In this document: positions 1 to 12,289 of the stretch, one piece after another
Layout of the letters: each line of letters opens with the position of its first letter
How positions within the stretch are numbered: the first letter of the stretch is position 1
From: Hirsutella rhossiliensis
Lineage: Eukaryota; Ascomycota; Sordariomycetes; Hypocreales; Ophiocordycipitaceae
Direction of reading: 5' to 3'
DNA length: 64,000 nt
Assembly: GCF_020360975.1 (NCBI RefSeq)
Contig: NW_025408676.1
Span: forward strand, 806,001-870,000
Translations under genes and position numbers: made by a program
Notes under the pieces: model-generated
What the model was told of the DNA's origin: nothing
What the model saw: only the letters and a program-made list of their open reading frames with translations
Databases searched by the model: none

Positions 1-1848
1 TCTTTTTAGTGCCCCTTATATCTATTATTTAGAGCGGTACTAACTATACTCTATACTCCCTTACCTTATTATTATTAAGCCTTAATAACTTAAGGTATAA
101 TAGCACTACTTATAGCAATCCCTATTATCGGGTAAAGTATACGTCTACGAGGTTAACGGTACTATAAGTATCTAAGTATATAGGGACTTTAGTAGGGTTT
201 CGCCTTAATATCGTTATAGGAGTTTTAAGTAACTATCCTATAAGTATTAAGTTTACTAAGGGAGAGGCGTTTACCTTAATATCTTACCTTTTCCTTATTT
301 TATAGTATTAAGTCTAAGAGTCTTTACTAGGGTTTCTACCTTTAAAGAATTAGTATATTCCGTAGATAGGTATCCCGGCTTATTATATTAGAAATATATA
401 ATTCCCGATTAAGTAGAAGATCCTCTTCCTCGATAACGTCCCTTAGTTCGGCCCCTAGTAGGTATATCGCTAGCTTACTAATTATCGGTCGAATTAGTAG
501 TATTTCCTTAACGATTCGGCCTAGCTTATCGGCCTCTTTAATTCCTTCCCCTATATATACCGCCTCGGGGTATAGCACTACTTCTATTCCTAGTTCCTCT
601 AAGGGTAGAAGTAGTATTAGTACGTCGCCTCTTATTAGTAATAGTATCCTAATATCGTTAGGCGACTTATATAAGCTCTTCCCGTTAGTAGGTATAAATA
701 GGTATTAAATAAAGGTTAATTTAGTCCTAAAGTTATAGCTCTAGCTTAGCGAAAAATATAAGAGCACGCGCCTTTTCTAATAGGCGTTCGAAATACCTCT
801 TTAAGGATTTAAGGTATAAGCTAAACTCTAAGGGGGACTAGCCTTCTCGTTAGCGAGCCTCCTTTAATTACGTCGCTAATAGTATCTCCTTATTTATAGT
901 ATCCTTAATTAAGATAAGTATCTATTCCTTAAAGTATACCTAATCTATACTATATTTAGTTCGGTTAATTAGCGTTTATTCTTTAAGGTATCGGCGCTAT
1001 CTCGCTTTATAGTCGCTATATATATAATCTACCGCGTAAAGGATCTTCGTTTTATCGCGATAAAGGCGTTTAGGCGCTACCTTAAAGGCGTTCTCTAGAT
1101 TATAAGTCTAGTCTAAATCTTTCTATATATTAGTAGGTTAGGATAATTAAGCGATATTTTTAATCTTAACCTCGCTACCGCAATTACTATCTAATTTAGG
1201 GGAGTAGGACTATTAACGCTTCCCTAAACGGATAGCGATAGTACCGGCGCGTTTAGTAATTTCCTCCTTTAATTATATAACGCGATCTTATAGGCGTTTC
1301 GTCTCCTCTAGCTCCTTAACGCGCGCTTATAGGGCCGTGAGCTTTTCCTTATAAGATAGTTATCTTACGCCTATAGGTAGCGATATCTTTAATATAGTTA
1401 TAACGCCGTCTATAGTAAGGGTCTATTCCGAGGATATATCTTCCTATTCTTCGTCTCCTAAGTAGATACTCGATATACGTAATAAAGAGGCCTCGACTAG
1501 TTAACTACTACGTCGCGCTATAAGAGCGTTATATAGTCTTCTCTAAGTAGCTATCTCTATTAGGTAACTAAAAAGGGGAAGCTTTAGAAATTATAAGGGA
1601 ATATATATTACGGTACGATTAGTTAGGTAGTAGAGATAGCTAGAGGTACTACGCTATATATATTATATTCTCCTTATCGTAAGACTAAAGCTTATAAGAA
1701 AAGGGATTTCTCCTCTTTAATCGGAGTAGCGAGTAGTCTATAATATATAAGCGGGGTAGGCACGATTCCCTACTAATACCCTACTAATATATTAGTACTA
1801 CGTACCTAAGTACTTTATTAGCCCGTACCTCTTAGTAGCGCTCTTATA
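1..1848 (-). mobile_element. Ty3/Gypsy-like element D' (5' end, truncated by window edge)
   Basis: This is the 5' LTR plus Gag region of an LTR retrotransposon read on the minus strand and cut off by the window start. It aligns base for base with 25,860-27,706, where a complete copy (element D) is present. The two copies differ mainly by C/T and G/A transitions, as expected when both were mutated by RIP. The element ends at 1848, where the sequence switches directly into the integrase region of a different element (C), so D' is inserted in C. No frame is intact; stops are TAG/TAA at former CAG, CAA and TGG codons. Confidence 0.8.
1606..1848 (-). repeat. LTR of D family (243 bp), 5' LTR of D'
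   Basis: This is the same 243 bp repeat found at 19,913-20,155 and 27,464-27,706. The boundaries are where similarity between copies stops. Ends read TA...TA, probably TG...CA before RIP. Confidence 0.85.
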
Positions 1849-2730
1849 ACTAGCTACTTTAGATTATATAGCTACTTAGTATAGTATATTACCTATAAAC
1901 TAACGGAGGGCTTAAGAAGGTTAACTAAGAGGTATAGGCTTACCTATAAGCTATTATAGCCCGTAACTAAGTAGACTAAGACTAGTAGCTCCCTATAGCC
2001 TAACTTACGTTAAATAGTAGACTATATACCTCTATTAAGATAGCCCCTTTCTTTATAATATATAGCTTTAAACTACCTTTATTAGTTCCCTTTACTATAG
2101 ATATAGTAGCGGAGTAGTATAGTAATTTATTATTAGAAGGCCGCGCCTCTATATTTATATAAAAGCTATAAGAGACTATAGATTATTACTAATCCGCGAT
2201 AGCCGCCGTAGTATAAGATTAAGAGCGGCACGCTAATAAGACTAGGGCCCTAGTAGATAGGTTTACGGTAAGAGATAAGGTATAGCTAGACCTCTATAAC
2301 TATAAGTTAGCACGACTAAAGAAGAAGCTTAACTAGCTATACGCAAAGTTTATAGTATAGAGGGTTATTAGCCTATAAGTTATAGAGCTCGGTAGTCTCT
2401 TAATAAGGGTCTATAATAAGATTAACGTAGACCTCCTTTATAGAGCCTCCTTTAACCCGCTGCCTAAATAAGAAGTAGCGGACGCCTAACCGCCCGTAAT
2501 TAAGGTAAAGGGAGAGGACGAGTTTAAGGTTAAAGAGATATAGGCCGCGCGCTAGAAAAAGGTTAGTAAGGGGAAACGCTAGAAGGTCCTTATTAAGTAG
2601 CGCGGGTATCTTAACCTTACGTAGGAACCTATATATAAGTTTACGGGAACTATAGCCCTCGATAAGTTTAAAGCCTTATTTAGAACGGTAAATAAGAACG
2701 ATAGACTAGCGGACTACCGATAGTAGCCTA
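1849..2730 (+). pseudogene. Integrase C-terminal part plus chromodomain (element C, RIP-inactivated)
   Basis: Conceptual translation gives a degenerate integrase: a TNGG motif near 1,900 (the HPQTNG region of Gypsy integrases), then the segment ending in APFFI (near 2,050). Next come a linker with a KLARxKKKL block near 2,305-2,330 and a chromodomain near 2,500-2,700 recognisable from VLIK*RGY and the aromatic *EP motif, where stops replace tryptophans. The chromodomain is typical of chromoviruses and targets integration to heterochromatin. Stops are mostly TAG or TAA where glutamine or tryptophan is expected, which is the RIP pattern. The 5' part of pol lies outside the window beyond D'. Confidence 0.7.
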
Positions 2731-2789
2731 GGCTAGGACTATAAAGTAGGTAAAGTAAAGTAGGTAGTTACGATAATATAAGCGTAATT

Positions 2790-3560
2790 ATATAAGTAGA
2801 GATAAAAATAGCGTTTATTTTAGGGCGGAGCCCTTAAACCCCTAGCGCTTAAGGGCGCGGAGATTACGGTAGGCGGCGGCGGCGGCGGTAAGGCGCTTCT
2901 TAGTAGCCCCCCGTGCCTACCTATACGCGCCGGCCTTCTAAGCTAACGCTATAGTAAGTAGGACGGGAGGCGCCGCCTTATAGGCGCGGCCGGTACGCGC
3001 GTACTAATAATAACTACTACTACGGCGGCGCCCGACTTAGTCGGCGTAGGGGAGCTCCTACGACGCGTACCGTATATAGGGGGCCGCGTAGGCGGCTCCG
3101 GCCTATACTTAGCGTTTATATTTTAAGAAGTTAGCGGAAAATAACTACTACGCTTACTAGGTAGCGGACTTATAGGGGTAGTAGTAGCGAAGGCGGGGGT
3201 AGAGGGGCCGGGCGTTATAGCCGGCGGCAGGGACGGCGTCGTTACCTAGAAAGGCGACGTAAGGGCGGCTAGCGTAGTAAAGGTAGAGGCGGCGGCGGTA
3301 GGCGCGGTCGCGGGGGCGCGGGCAAGAGCAGCGGCAGCGGCGGAGCTATCGTCGGCCGTGCCTAGTATAGCGTCGACGAACGACTCTATACGCTCCGAGA
3401 AAGAGGAAGTAGGGGAGGGGGAGGCAGATATATCTATCGCGGAAGTTAGTATTATAGATTACGGCCTCCTACTCTATAAAGCAGAGAACTTATTAGTTAA
3501 AGTTATTATTATTAAGGCTATTATTACTACTATAGCTATTACTATAAGTATACGTTAATA
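2790..3560 (-). other. GC-rich accessory segment of element C, possibly an antisense reading frame
   Basis: This segment lies between the chromodomain and the 3' LTR and stands out for GC content inside a very AT-rich block, with runs of GGC/CGG triplets near 2,870 and 3,290. On the minus strand it reads as an Ala/Thr/Pro/Ser-rich low-complexity polypeptide with few stops over about 3,420-3,130. The plus strand also has a short open frame (3,358-3,558), so strand assignment is uncertain. Element D has a better supported antisense frame at the equivalent place. Confidence 0.3.
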
Positions 3561-3993
3561 AAGCGGCCTATATAGCTAGGAACGAACTAACGCCTTAAGT
3601 AGAGCGGAACTTACTTATTACTACTACTACTATAGTTAAAAAAGGAGGAGAAGGAAAGGAAGGAGGAAGGGGGGGATACCGCTTTATATACCCCTAGGTA
3701 AAGGAGGCTGCCTAAGGCTAAGGGGACGGGTAACCTAAGGCTTACGTAGGTCTAGGCTAGCCGCCGGCTACCTAGGGGCGTATATAATAAGTTACGCCCT
3801 TATTTAAATAGCTAGCCGGCTAATAAGTATAGAGCTTAGTTCTAGCTACCTAGGCTAATAAGCGCGGGGATAATAGGGCTAGTAGGGCTAGCACGATTAA
3901 TAGAAAAGGGTAGGGTAGAGCTAGCGGTATAGGCCTTATAGTATAAAAGCTATTAATAGGGTAACGCCGCGCCGCGCTTAAGGGAGGGTATTA

Positions 3994-4179
3994 TATAAGA
4001 GTCTTTAACTATTATAGGTTATAGGCTTAGGCTACGGCCTAAGCTATATAGTTATATATAGAGGGCCGGATCCTATATATATATATATAGGCTAGCCGCG
4101 TATAGGAGAGCTCTATATAGCTTATTAATATTATCCTATAGATAGTACCTACGCGTATGCCTTTACCTACTCTATAATA
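3994..4179 (+). repeat. 186 bp LTR of A/C family (3' LTR of C)
   Basis: Its reverse complement recurs at 28,163-28,348 with identical length. A purine-rich tract (aagggaggg) lies immediately upstream, as expected for the plus-strand primer site at a 3' LTR. The LTR contains an internal run of TA dinucleotides at about 4,075-4,092. Confidence 0.8.
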
Positions 4180-4249
4180 GTTTCCTTTAGACCTAGTATC
4201 GATTAGGGCGCTTAGAACTTTAGCTTTCTAGCTATTAAGCTATACTTAA

Positions 4250-6969
4250 ATATAAGGTAGGTCTTATATATACTTAAGCGAGCGGAAAGGTATAAGGACC
4301 GTATTTATATATATTATAGGAATCGCTATAAGGTCCTTTAGAGTTATCTCTTAGTATCTTATCGAGAGTACTACTTCCTATATAATAAATTTATCTTTCT
4401 CTAGTCTTATTACCTCTAGAGTTTATTAATTAAATAGTCCTTAAGCTAGTTACGTTATACTAATTATATTAGTTATAAACCTAACTTCCTTTAGTACTTA
4501 TTAGACTTTAAGGTACTTATAATCTAATTCTTTATAAGTAAGGTAAGTAAGCTTAATTAGTTTAACCTAGTATTCTTTATCTTATTCTTTAACTTATACT
4601 AAAGCTACTATAAGTTTTCCTTATAAATATTTAAGGAGGAGTAAACTACTCGTTATATTATCTTCGGCTACTTTTATAACCGTTATTATAGCTTTATAGG
4701 GTCTTATATTACTCTTTACTTTCTCTAAGGTCTAGAATTTAGTATTTTTTATACCTTAGGCTATATCTATATATCTTATACTAAGTTTCTCGCCTAGTTA
4801 GGGAATAAAGTTAATTAGGTAATTTAAAGGGATTAAGATTCTTTTATATATAATTTCTCTAACAATTTTATCTATAAGTCTATCGAACTTCTTATCTAAA
4901 TCTACTTTATATCTATAGTATATAGGGATAATCTTTAGGCTAGTTTTTACTATTCTTATTATCTTAATTTTCTTTACGTCCTCTTTAACTCTTTATCTTT
5001 TCCCTTTATAGGTATTAATCCCTATCGTAGTTATATAAATTATCTAATTATATATATTACTTTATTATATATTATCCGTAATTATAATAACCGATATCCT
5101 TCTTACTTCTTTTCTTATATTACTTACTTTTAGATTCCTTAGCTTTTACTTATATAGGCTTCTATATCTCTAGAACTAGTTTAGGAAACTAGATTCTCTT
5201 TTACTAGTAGCTTAATTTAAGTAAGATAGTATAACTATAGCTTTAACCTATTTTATAAGTAGTAATATAAAGGAGTCTAGCTATATATCTACCTAGTATA
5301 CGATAAGCCTTTAAATATATATACCTATTTAAGAAAACCTATTAGTAAGTACTAGGGGAATTACGCTTTTATTATCTTTTCTTTTAAGGTAAAGAGTCTT
5401 ATTTACTACTTTATATATTATAAATCCGATCTTATAGTCTTAAGAGTATACCTTATACTTATTAGGGTAGTATCCTTCTTTACCGTAATAAAAGTATCTC
5501 CTAGGCTAGTTAAAAGTATTAACCTAAACCTATATATATTAATTAAATAGGTAGTAAAATCCGATAGTATTTACGCTACCTCCTTATCTATAACTTAAAG
5601 AGTAGCCTTTACTACTAACGCGTCTTTATTTCCTATTAAGCTAGTTAAATATCTACTCTTACTAGCGAGTAAGGTTAATCTTTATATCTTTAAAGGCTTT
5701 TATTAGGTCTAAGATCTCCTTTACGGGCTATCTAGGTTTCTTATCTATTTTCTTTAACTCTTTAAGAAGTTTTTCTTCGCCCTTATTAAATTCGGCTTCC
5801 TCTATTACTTCGTTAATTTCCCTAAAGAGCTAGTCTTTCTTTAGGTTCTAAAGCTTTTAATTATAGACTTTAAATACTATATCTTATCGCTTAACGTCCT
5901 AGTAAGGTACTAAGTAGTTATTAATTATATAGATAAGGCTTTTATATAAGAGTTTCGAGATAACTTTAGATATCTTCCCGTTTCTCTTTATAACGTTAAT
6001 AATAAGCTCCTTTAGTATTATATAGTAGATAAAGTATAACTAGACTATAGATTCTTCCTAGCCGTTAAGTTATGCCTTACGCTATAGGTATAAGTAGAGA
6101 CTAAGCTATTCCGTAACTTCTATAATAGTCTTAGGCTTTTTAGTATTATAATAGTCTAAGCGGTCGTTAGTAGTTTCTAGTTATTTAATATTATATACGT
6201 AGTAGTATTAAAGGAGTCTCTTCTTTGCTTCTTCCTAAGTAAGTCTATCTATAAGAATTTTAATAGTAAGGGCTTATATAGAGGAGATATAGACTTCGAG
6301 CTAGTCTATTTTATCCTTATTATAGATATAGTTAACGTATATCTCTTATTCGAACTTCTTAAGGAATTTAGTTACGTTTTTACCGTTAAATTTACTAATA
6401 AGTAGGAGTTATAGTTAGCGGAGTCTTCCTATAAGGTTATCTTAGCTTCTAGTAAGTATATCTCTAAGTCTATTAGTAATCTTATTAATATCTACCTTAA
6501 TTTTCTTTATATCGCTAGTAATAAGATTAGATAATCCCTCTTAATAGCTAGCGTTTCTAGATATAGTATGCCTATAGATTACGAGGTTACGAAATTTAAA
6601 GTTAGAGTTTTTAGAGTTAGAGGATATCTTATTATAACTATCTTATTACTTACTTTCTTATTTATTAGTAGGAGGTAGGCGTTTTCTATAAGCTACTATA
6701 TAGAGGAGAGCTAAGGTTAAGGTTATTAGGGTATCCCTTATTAATACCTATATTAGTATTATTAGTACGTATATAAGTAAGAGGTCTTAGTAGGGTTCTA
6801 GAACGGTCTAGATTACGCTATTATCGTTATTTATATCTTTTAAAGTATTATATAAGGATCGTAGTTTCTTAACTAAGTCGCTAGTATTAGGGGTTATAGG
6901 GCCGATAATAGGAGCTTAGGGTTTTTTAGTATTAGCTTATTACTTTTCCTTTACTACTAGCGAAGGCAT
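4250..6969 (-). pseudogene. Gag/ORF1-like protein with RIP-destroyed zinc knuckle (element E)
   Basis: A single minus-strand frame can be followed for much of this stretch with scattered TAA/TAG stops. It starts with MPSLVVKEK and contains lysine-rich helical-looking sequence. At 5,455-5,496 it has the spacing of a CX2CX4HX4C zinc knuckle in which all three cysteines and the histidine read as tyrosine; TGC/TGT to TAC/TAT and CAC to TAC are RIP-type changes. A second knuckle-like cluster seems to follow near 5,080-5,130. No reverse transcriptase motif was found in the block, so this is probably the first ORF of a truncated element. Confidence 0.45.
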
Positions 6970-7174
6970 TATCTAATTATTTATTTCTTAGTAAGTCTAT
7001 CGCCTTATTAGGTCCTTAACTCTAGCTATTAAGGTAGTTACTACTTTAATTATTAAATCCCTAGATTTTATTTTTTTTAAATAGTACCGTCGTCCTCTAG
7101 GTGTTCTTAGCTTCGTAAAGCTACTCGTCGCCGTATAAATAGAACGGAATAACGAGTTTACGCCCTAAAGACTA

Positions 7175-7553
7175 GTTTTAATAAGGACGAGGGTATATAC
7201 CTAAAGCATACGTAGTACGTAGCTAAGGATTAATAGAGTAATTAACTACGTAATTATCTAATTATTAGTCCTATATATAGCTCTTAGGGCCTTAGGTTAT
7301 AGATATAAGTCTTAGAGATTTCTTTACTCTATACCTCTTTATCTTTACTAAAGTTATATAACTAGCGGCCTTTACTTTAAAGGGGAAAAACAAAAATTTA
7401 AATTAACTATAATTAAGAAAGATACTTAATTAGATAATTAAGGTCTTTATAAAGCCTTTAAGTATACTTCGAAGTAAGTTAAAAGGGGGTTGCTAGGGGT
7501 CTTATCCCTTTAACGGGCTAATATCTATAAGGGTGCGATCTTACCCGTTAAAG
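7175..7553. mobile_element. MITE copy 1 (379 bp, TA-flanked, mariner-like termini)
   Basis: This is a 379 bp sequence repeated at 8,788-9,166. One end reads cccgttaaag and the other copy starts ctttaacggg, so the ends are inverted repeats of about 10 bp. Both copies are flanked by TA, the target duplication of Tc1/mariner transposons. There is no coding capacity, which points to a non-autonomous MITE. The left inverted repeat of this copy is altered by mutation. Confidence 0.7.
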
Positions 7554-7745
7554 TAAGGTAAGGTAAAAGTAAAGAGGGCTAAAAAGGTATATTAGTAAAA
7601 GAGGATATAAAAGAAGATAATAATACTAATACTATTTGCTAGCTAAGGAGGAAAAGAGACTTCTTTTATAAACTAAATTTTCCTTCTTTCTTCCTTAGAC
7701 GAATAAGGGCTAAGGGATTATCTAATTAAAAAGAGGGCTAGCTAG

Positions 7746-7800
7746 AGACTCTACTAAGGATCCTACTAAGGACCCTACTAAGGACCCTACTAAAGACTTT
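7746..7800. repeat. Short tandem repeat (about 14 bp unit, four copies)
   Basis: The unit is close to ctactaaggaccct and runs head to tail four times with small changes. It lies in the presumed 5' region of element E. Confidence 0.6.
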
Positions 7801-7926
7801 ACTACGCGGGCTATATATTCCTTAGGGTATAGATACCCCTATTAAAGTAGCGAAACCTTATAGAACCCTTATAGATTCCTTTAAGAATATAGGAACGAAG
7901 TAAGGGTATATATAATAGCGCTTATA

Positions 7927-10900
7927 CTATACTACTCCGCTACTATATTAGCGGTAAATAAGATTAGGGACGGCGGCTTAAATCTATACGTTATAAAGAA
8001 AGGGCTATCTTAATAGAGGTTTATAGTTTACTATTTAGCGCGAGCTAAGTAGTAGGGAGCTAGCAGTCTTAGTCTGCTTAGTTATAGGCTATAACTACCT
8101 ATAAGTATACTTACGCTTCTTAGTTAACCCTCTTAGGTCCCTTATTAGTCTATAGGTAATAGGCTATATTAAATAGCTATATAATTTAAAGTAGCCGGTA
8201 TAAGTACTATTAAAAGCAGCTAGTTTAGTTTAACCTTCTATTACTTATAATAAAGGCTAGCTAGCTATATAAGCGGGCCTAGTATTAAAGGAAGCGCTAT
8301 ATATAAGCTTTTATATTTATAAATAGTATTAGCTTTAGTACTATTAATTTACTAAGTTAGTTCTTAATTACCTATATATAGTAGTTACTACCTTTTATAA
8401 GTAAGAGGTCTATTATAAAGTCTATTTATATATATATATAAAACTAGTTTAGTACTAAAAGCTACTTAATTAGCCCTTTAAGCTATACCCTTTAGATCTT
8501 TATATAGCTATAGATATTATAGTTATAAAGGAAGTAATAAATATAGTACTATAAAAGGGGCTAGTAAAAGTCCTTTATAAGGCTTACTACTATACCTTAG
8601 TTACTTAGGTAACTTATAATACTAGAGTTATAAATAAGCTAGACTAGCTTCCCTTAAAGCTTATTTTATTTATCTAGCTTTAGCGGTCTATCTTTCTCCT
8701 TAGCTTCTATAATATATAGTGCGCTTAGTACCTATAGTCTCTCCCGCTAGTATAGATACCCTTATAGGTTAATATAATAGTCGGCTACTTTAACGGGGAC
8801 GAGGGTATATACCTAAAGCACGTATAATATATAGCTAAGGATTAGTAGAGTAATTAACTATATAATTATCTAATTATCGGTCCTATATATAGCTTTAAGG
8901 GCCTTAGGTTATAAATATAAGTCTTAGAGATTTCTTTACTCTATGCCTCTTTATCTTTACTAGAGTCGCGTAACTAGCGGTCTTTACTTTAAAGGGGGGA
9001 AAATAAAAATTTAAATTAACTATAATTTAAGAAGATACTTAATTAGATAATCGAGGTCTTTATAACGCCTTTAAGTATACTTAAAAGTAAGTTAAAAGGG
9101 GAGTACTAAGGGTCTTATCCCTTTAACGGGCTAATATCTATAGGGGTGCAATCTTACCTATTAAACTACCTATACCTTTAGCTTTAGCTTTAGATCGAAG
9201 CGTTAAGCGCTAGACTTTATAGCGCGGCGTACGCCCTTATAAGTATAGTCTAGAGCCGCTATCTTATCCTATAAGTATTAAAGGGCCTTATCTTAAAATA
9301 CTCTCCCTACGCGCGCTCTTAGGCTGGTCTATCCTTCCTCGCTAAACTAAGGTAAAAGTATAAAAGGAAGCTCGTTTAGTAGTAAAGGTATAAGGGAAAG
9401 CCCGTTTACTAGCACCGCGCCTTCCTTTACTAAGGAAGCTCCTATATAAGTCTATAGCGCTTCTTATAGGATAAGCTATAGATCCTAAGCCTTAATATCT
9501 ACTCCTATTAGCTAGTCTTAATCCTTTTAAGAAAGCGCGTTTAAGACTATAGAGTCCTACTTAGGGCGGTACTTAATTAAGAAGTTAAAGCGTAAGAGAT
9601 ACTCCGCTTAGTAAGCTTACCGCTCTAAGAGGTACTAATAGGTTATAAAGTACTTAAGGTTCTTATAGTTTATAAGAACCTTAAAGCTCTTATAGCTTTA
9701 GAGCTCTACTTACTATTATTTAAGGTAGTTAATAATTACTAGTATCTCTTTATCGTAAATAGTATAATTCCGCTCTACTAAGGTTAGCTTATAAAAGTAA
9801 AACGCTATTAGTTACTTTTACTTATTTACCTCTTAAAAGAGCGTTCCTTTAAGTACCTAGCCGCTATAGTCTACTTTAATTAATATAGACTAGTCGAAGT
9901 CCTATTAAAGTAGTACTAAAGCTTATAAAAGTAAGTTCTTAAGCGTATAAAACGCTCTTTTTTATATAGGCCCTTAATAAAAAGCGGTCTACTTTCTAGT
10001 AATCTTATTTAAAGGCATTATAATATAAGAGAAGCCTTTAATAAATATCCTATAATAGTTTATAAACCTAAGGAAGCTCTATATACTTATTTATATAGTT
10101 AGGGCCGCTTAGTCTTAGATCGCCTAGATCTTTATAGGATCTACCTATATACCTACGCTTATATAAATAATAAAGCCTAGGTACTTAACCCTCTTAACCC
10201 TAAATTTATACTTATTTAGGTTAAGGTAGAGCCTATAAAGTTAAAGGCGCTCTAGGACCCTTTATACTTTCTATATATAGTCCTTATAAGAGCCGCTTAT
10301 ATAGATAAGGATATTATCTATATATATAAAAGCGAACTTATTAAGGAAGTCTTAAAGTATATTATTAATATAATACTAAAAGGTAGTAAGCGCTCTTAAG
10401 AGGCTAAAGGGCGTTATAAGCTACTTAAATAAGCTATAGCGTATATAGAACGCTATCTTTTACTTATTACCCTCTAAGATCTATACTTTATAAAACGCTT
10501 ATTTTATATCTAGCTTTATAAACTACTTTACCTTTAAGAGGTTATAAAGTATATCTAAGATTAAAGGTAAAGGGTAGCGGTCTGGCCTTATAATTTATAT
10601 TTAGAGCCTTATAGTTATAATAAAACTATATCCCGCCCCTTAGTTTATATATAAATAAGACTAGCGCTCTTACTTTAGAGCTACTTACTTAAATAAAACC
10701 CTTATTTAAGAGGTCTCTTAGCGTCTTCTTTAGTACTAGTAGCTCTATATATAATATACTATATAGCGGTCTAAATAATATAGGTAGTTCTTACTCTTTC
10801 TTATTAATATAAAGTATAATCTTATAGTCTACCCTTAGCTTATATAAGTTAAGCTTATTTACTTTTTAAGACTTAAATAGTAGTAGGAGGTCGTAAAAGC

Positions 10901-11640
10901 GCTTTAGTATCTATTATTATAGCTTAAAGGGCAACTTTAGCTTCTTTATCTAAAGGGCCTTATTAATATCTACTAAGCTAACTATATAGATAGCTATATT
11001 AGCCGCTGCCTAGCTTTCCTTCCGCTCTACTTATTATATAGTTCTTATAAAGATAAAAGTAAGGACTTCTTAGGCTAAGTATAAAGCTCGTATACTTAGT
11101 CCTACGCTTATAGAACTATTATTATAGTAGACCTACTATTATAAAAGCCTAAACTATAGCTTCTTTTAGTATAAAACTAAGTATAACTTTATATATAATA
11201 ACTAAGGTTTTTTAAGGATTAAGGGAAACTCTAGCTAAGGGATTATATAAGCTATAATAAGCTTATAATAACTATCGACCTTTATAGCTAGCTATATAAT
11301 ACCCTTAATTACTATACTTTCTATTATACTTAAGCCGCCCTTTACTTACCTTAGGGCGATCTTTTCTACTAGTACTTATATCTCTTATATAAGCGCCTCG
11401 TTAACTATAGTATAGTACTAATAGCCCTTATTTATAAGGGCGGCGATAGGTAAGGAGTTATTAATTATAACCTATATTAAAGTAGGCTCCTCTTTTATAT
11501 AGGCGGATAATTCCTCCTTTTCTTTTACTAGTACTAGTAATTAGGGCTTTAGAGCGTATCTTTACTTTAAAGCTACTCTTTTTCCTTTAAGCTTAAGGGC
11601 GCGGAGTCCTTTTTATTATCTAAGGTAAAGAGCGGTTTTA
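7927..11640 (-). pseudogene. Pol of element A (protease, RT, RNase H, integrase; interrupted by MITE-2)
   Basis: On the minus strand a protease-like region lies near 11,400, with a segment reading YQYYTIVNEAL that resembles the region after the active site of Gypsy proteases. An RT core near 10,290-10,340 reads FAFIYIDNILIY, the YxDD box with its second aspartate changed to asparagine. RNase H and linker follow to about 9,170. The MITE-2 insertion breaks the frame, and the integrase lies at 8,780-7,927. The integrase DNA is closely similar to element C at 1,900-2,140, after which the similarity stops abruptly. Stops and frameshifts occur throughout. Confidence 0.65.
8788..9166. mobile_element. 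MITE copy 2 (379 bp) inserted in element A pol
   Basis: It has the same length as copy 1 and is similar over its full length. The left end is ctttaacggg preceded by TA, and the right end cctattaaac (from cccgttaaag) is followed by TA. Removing it joins the RNase H/linker and integrase parts of element A. Confidence 0.75.
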
Positions 11641-11802
11641 TCTTTGCTACTTAAACTACTATAGGCCGCTTAGCTAAAAAGAAAGGGCATTTTAATATAA
11701 AGTATATAAACGCGCTATAATATAGGTAGCGGCTATTAGCCTTCCTTTTCCCGATTTCCTTACTTATTACTTACTTTACCTACTACTTAAAGTATAGGAT
11801 AG
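11640..11802 (-). pseudogene. Gag zinc-knuckle end of element A
   Basis: At 11,697-11,738 (minus) the codons keep the spacing CX2CX4HX4C. The first two cysteines and the histidine are now tyrosine, while the last cysteine is retained. The segment continues the Gag frame found at 19,409-19,912 once element B is removed. Confidence 0.6.
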
Positions 11803-12286
11803 TATTATAACCACGGTCTAGTAAACCGCGGGGACTAATATATATTACGAGGTTACGTAACGTAGGGAGCAAGGAATATTAAATAGACCGATAGGCTAAT
11901 TAAGTTTAGAGTAACGGGTTACTTTAGCGCTCTAACGCTTTACGGCTAGGATCGTAAGATCGCTTTAGCGCTCTAGCGCTCTTAAACGATAGGATTACCT
12001 AGCGCTCTCGGCGATCTAAGGAAGCTCTTAAGATATATAAGGAAGGAATAGAATATTCTTTTAGATAGATAGCTTAATAGCTTTTAATATTATAATTATT
12101 ACGATCTCTATTACGATCTTAGCTTTAATTCCGATTACTTAATTACCTAGTTATAGTCTATAGTCTATAACCTCTAACTTATTACTAACGTAATATACTT
12201 ATTATTACTTAGACTATGCCTTATTATATCTATTAATATAAACCCCTCGATAGGTTTATCCCTTAAGAATAATACTAGTTATTATA
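11803..12286 (+). repeat. 5' LTR of element B (484 bp)
   Basis: It matches 18,925-19,408 over its full length. The ends read TA...TA, from TG...CA by RIP. Confidence 0.88.
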
Positions 12287-12289
12287 TAT

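Larger units (their letters stand above)
1849..4179 (+). mobile_element. Ty3/Gypsy-like element C, 3' part
   Basis: This is the 3' end of a plus-strand chromovirus-type LTR element: the distal integrase, a chromodomain, a GC-rich accessory segment, a polypurine tract (about 3981-3990) and a 186 bp LTR (3994-4179). Its integrase region matches the minus-strand integrase of element A at about 7,927-8,130, and its LTR matches A's LTR at 28,163-28,348, so A and C are one family in opposite orientation. The left edge is the insertion point of D'. RIP has put many stops in all frames. Confidence 0.75.
4180..7926 (-). mobile_element. Degenerate retroelement E (Gag-like, minus strand)
   Basis: This block lies between the 3' LTR of C and the point (7,926/7,927) where similarity between the A and C integrases ends. 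It carries one long degenerate minus-strand frame that starts with ATG near 6,969 and contains a CCHC-like zinc knuckle. The right end begins TATAAGCGC on the minus strand, which could be a RIP-altered TGTAAGCGC LTR start, but no second LTR is visible. The element may be an LTR or a non-LTR retroelement; I cannot decide. MITE-1 sits in its leader. Confidence 0.5.
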
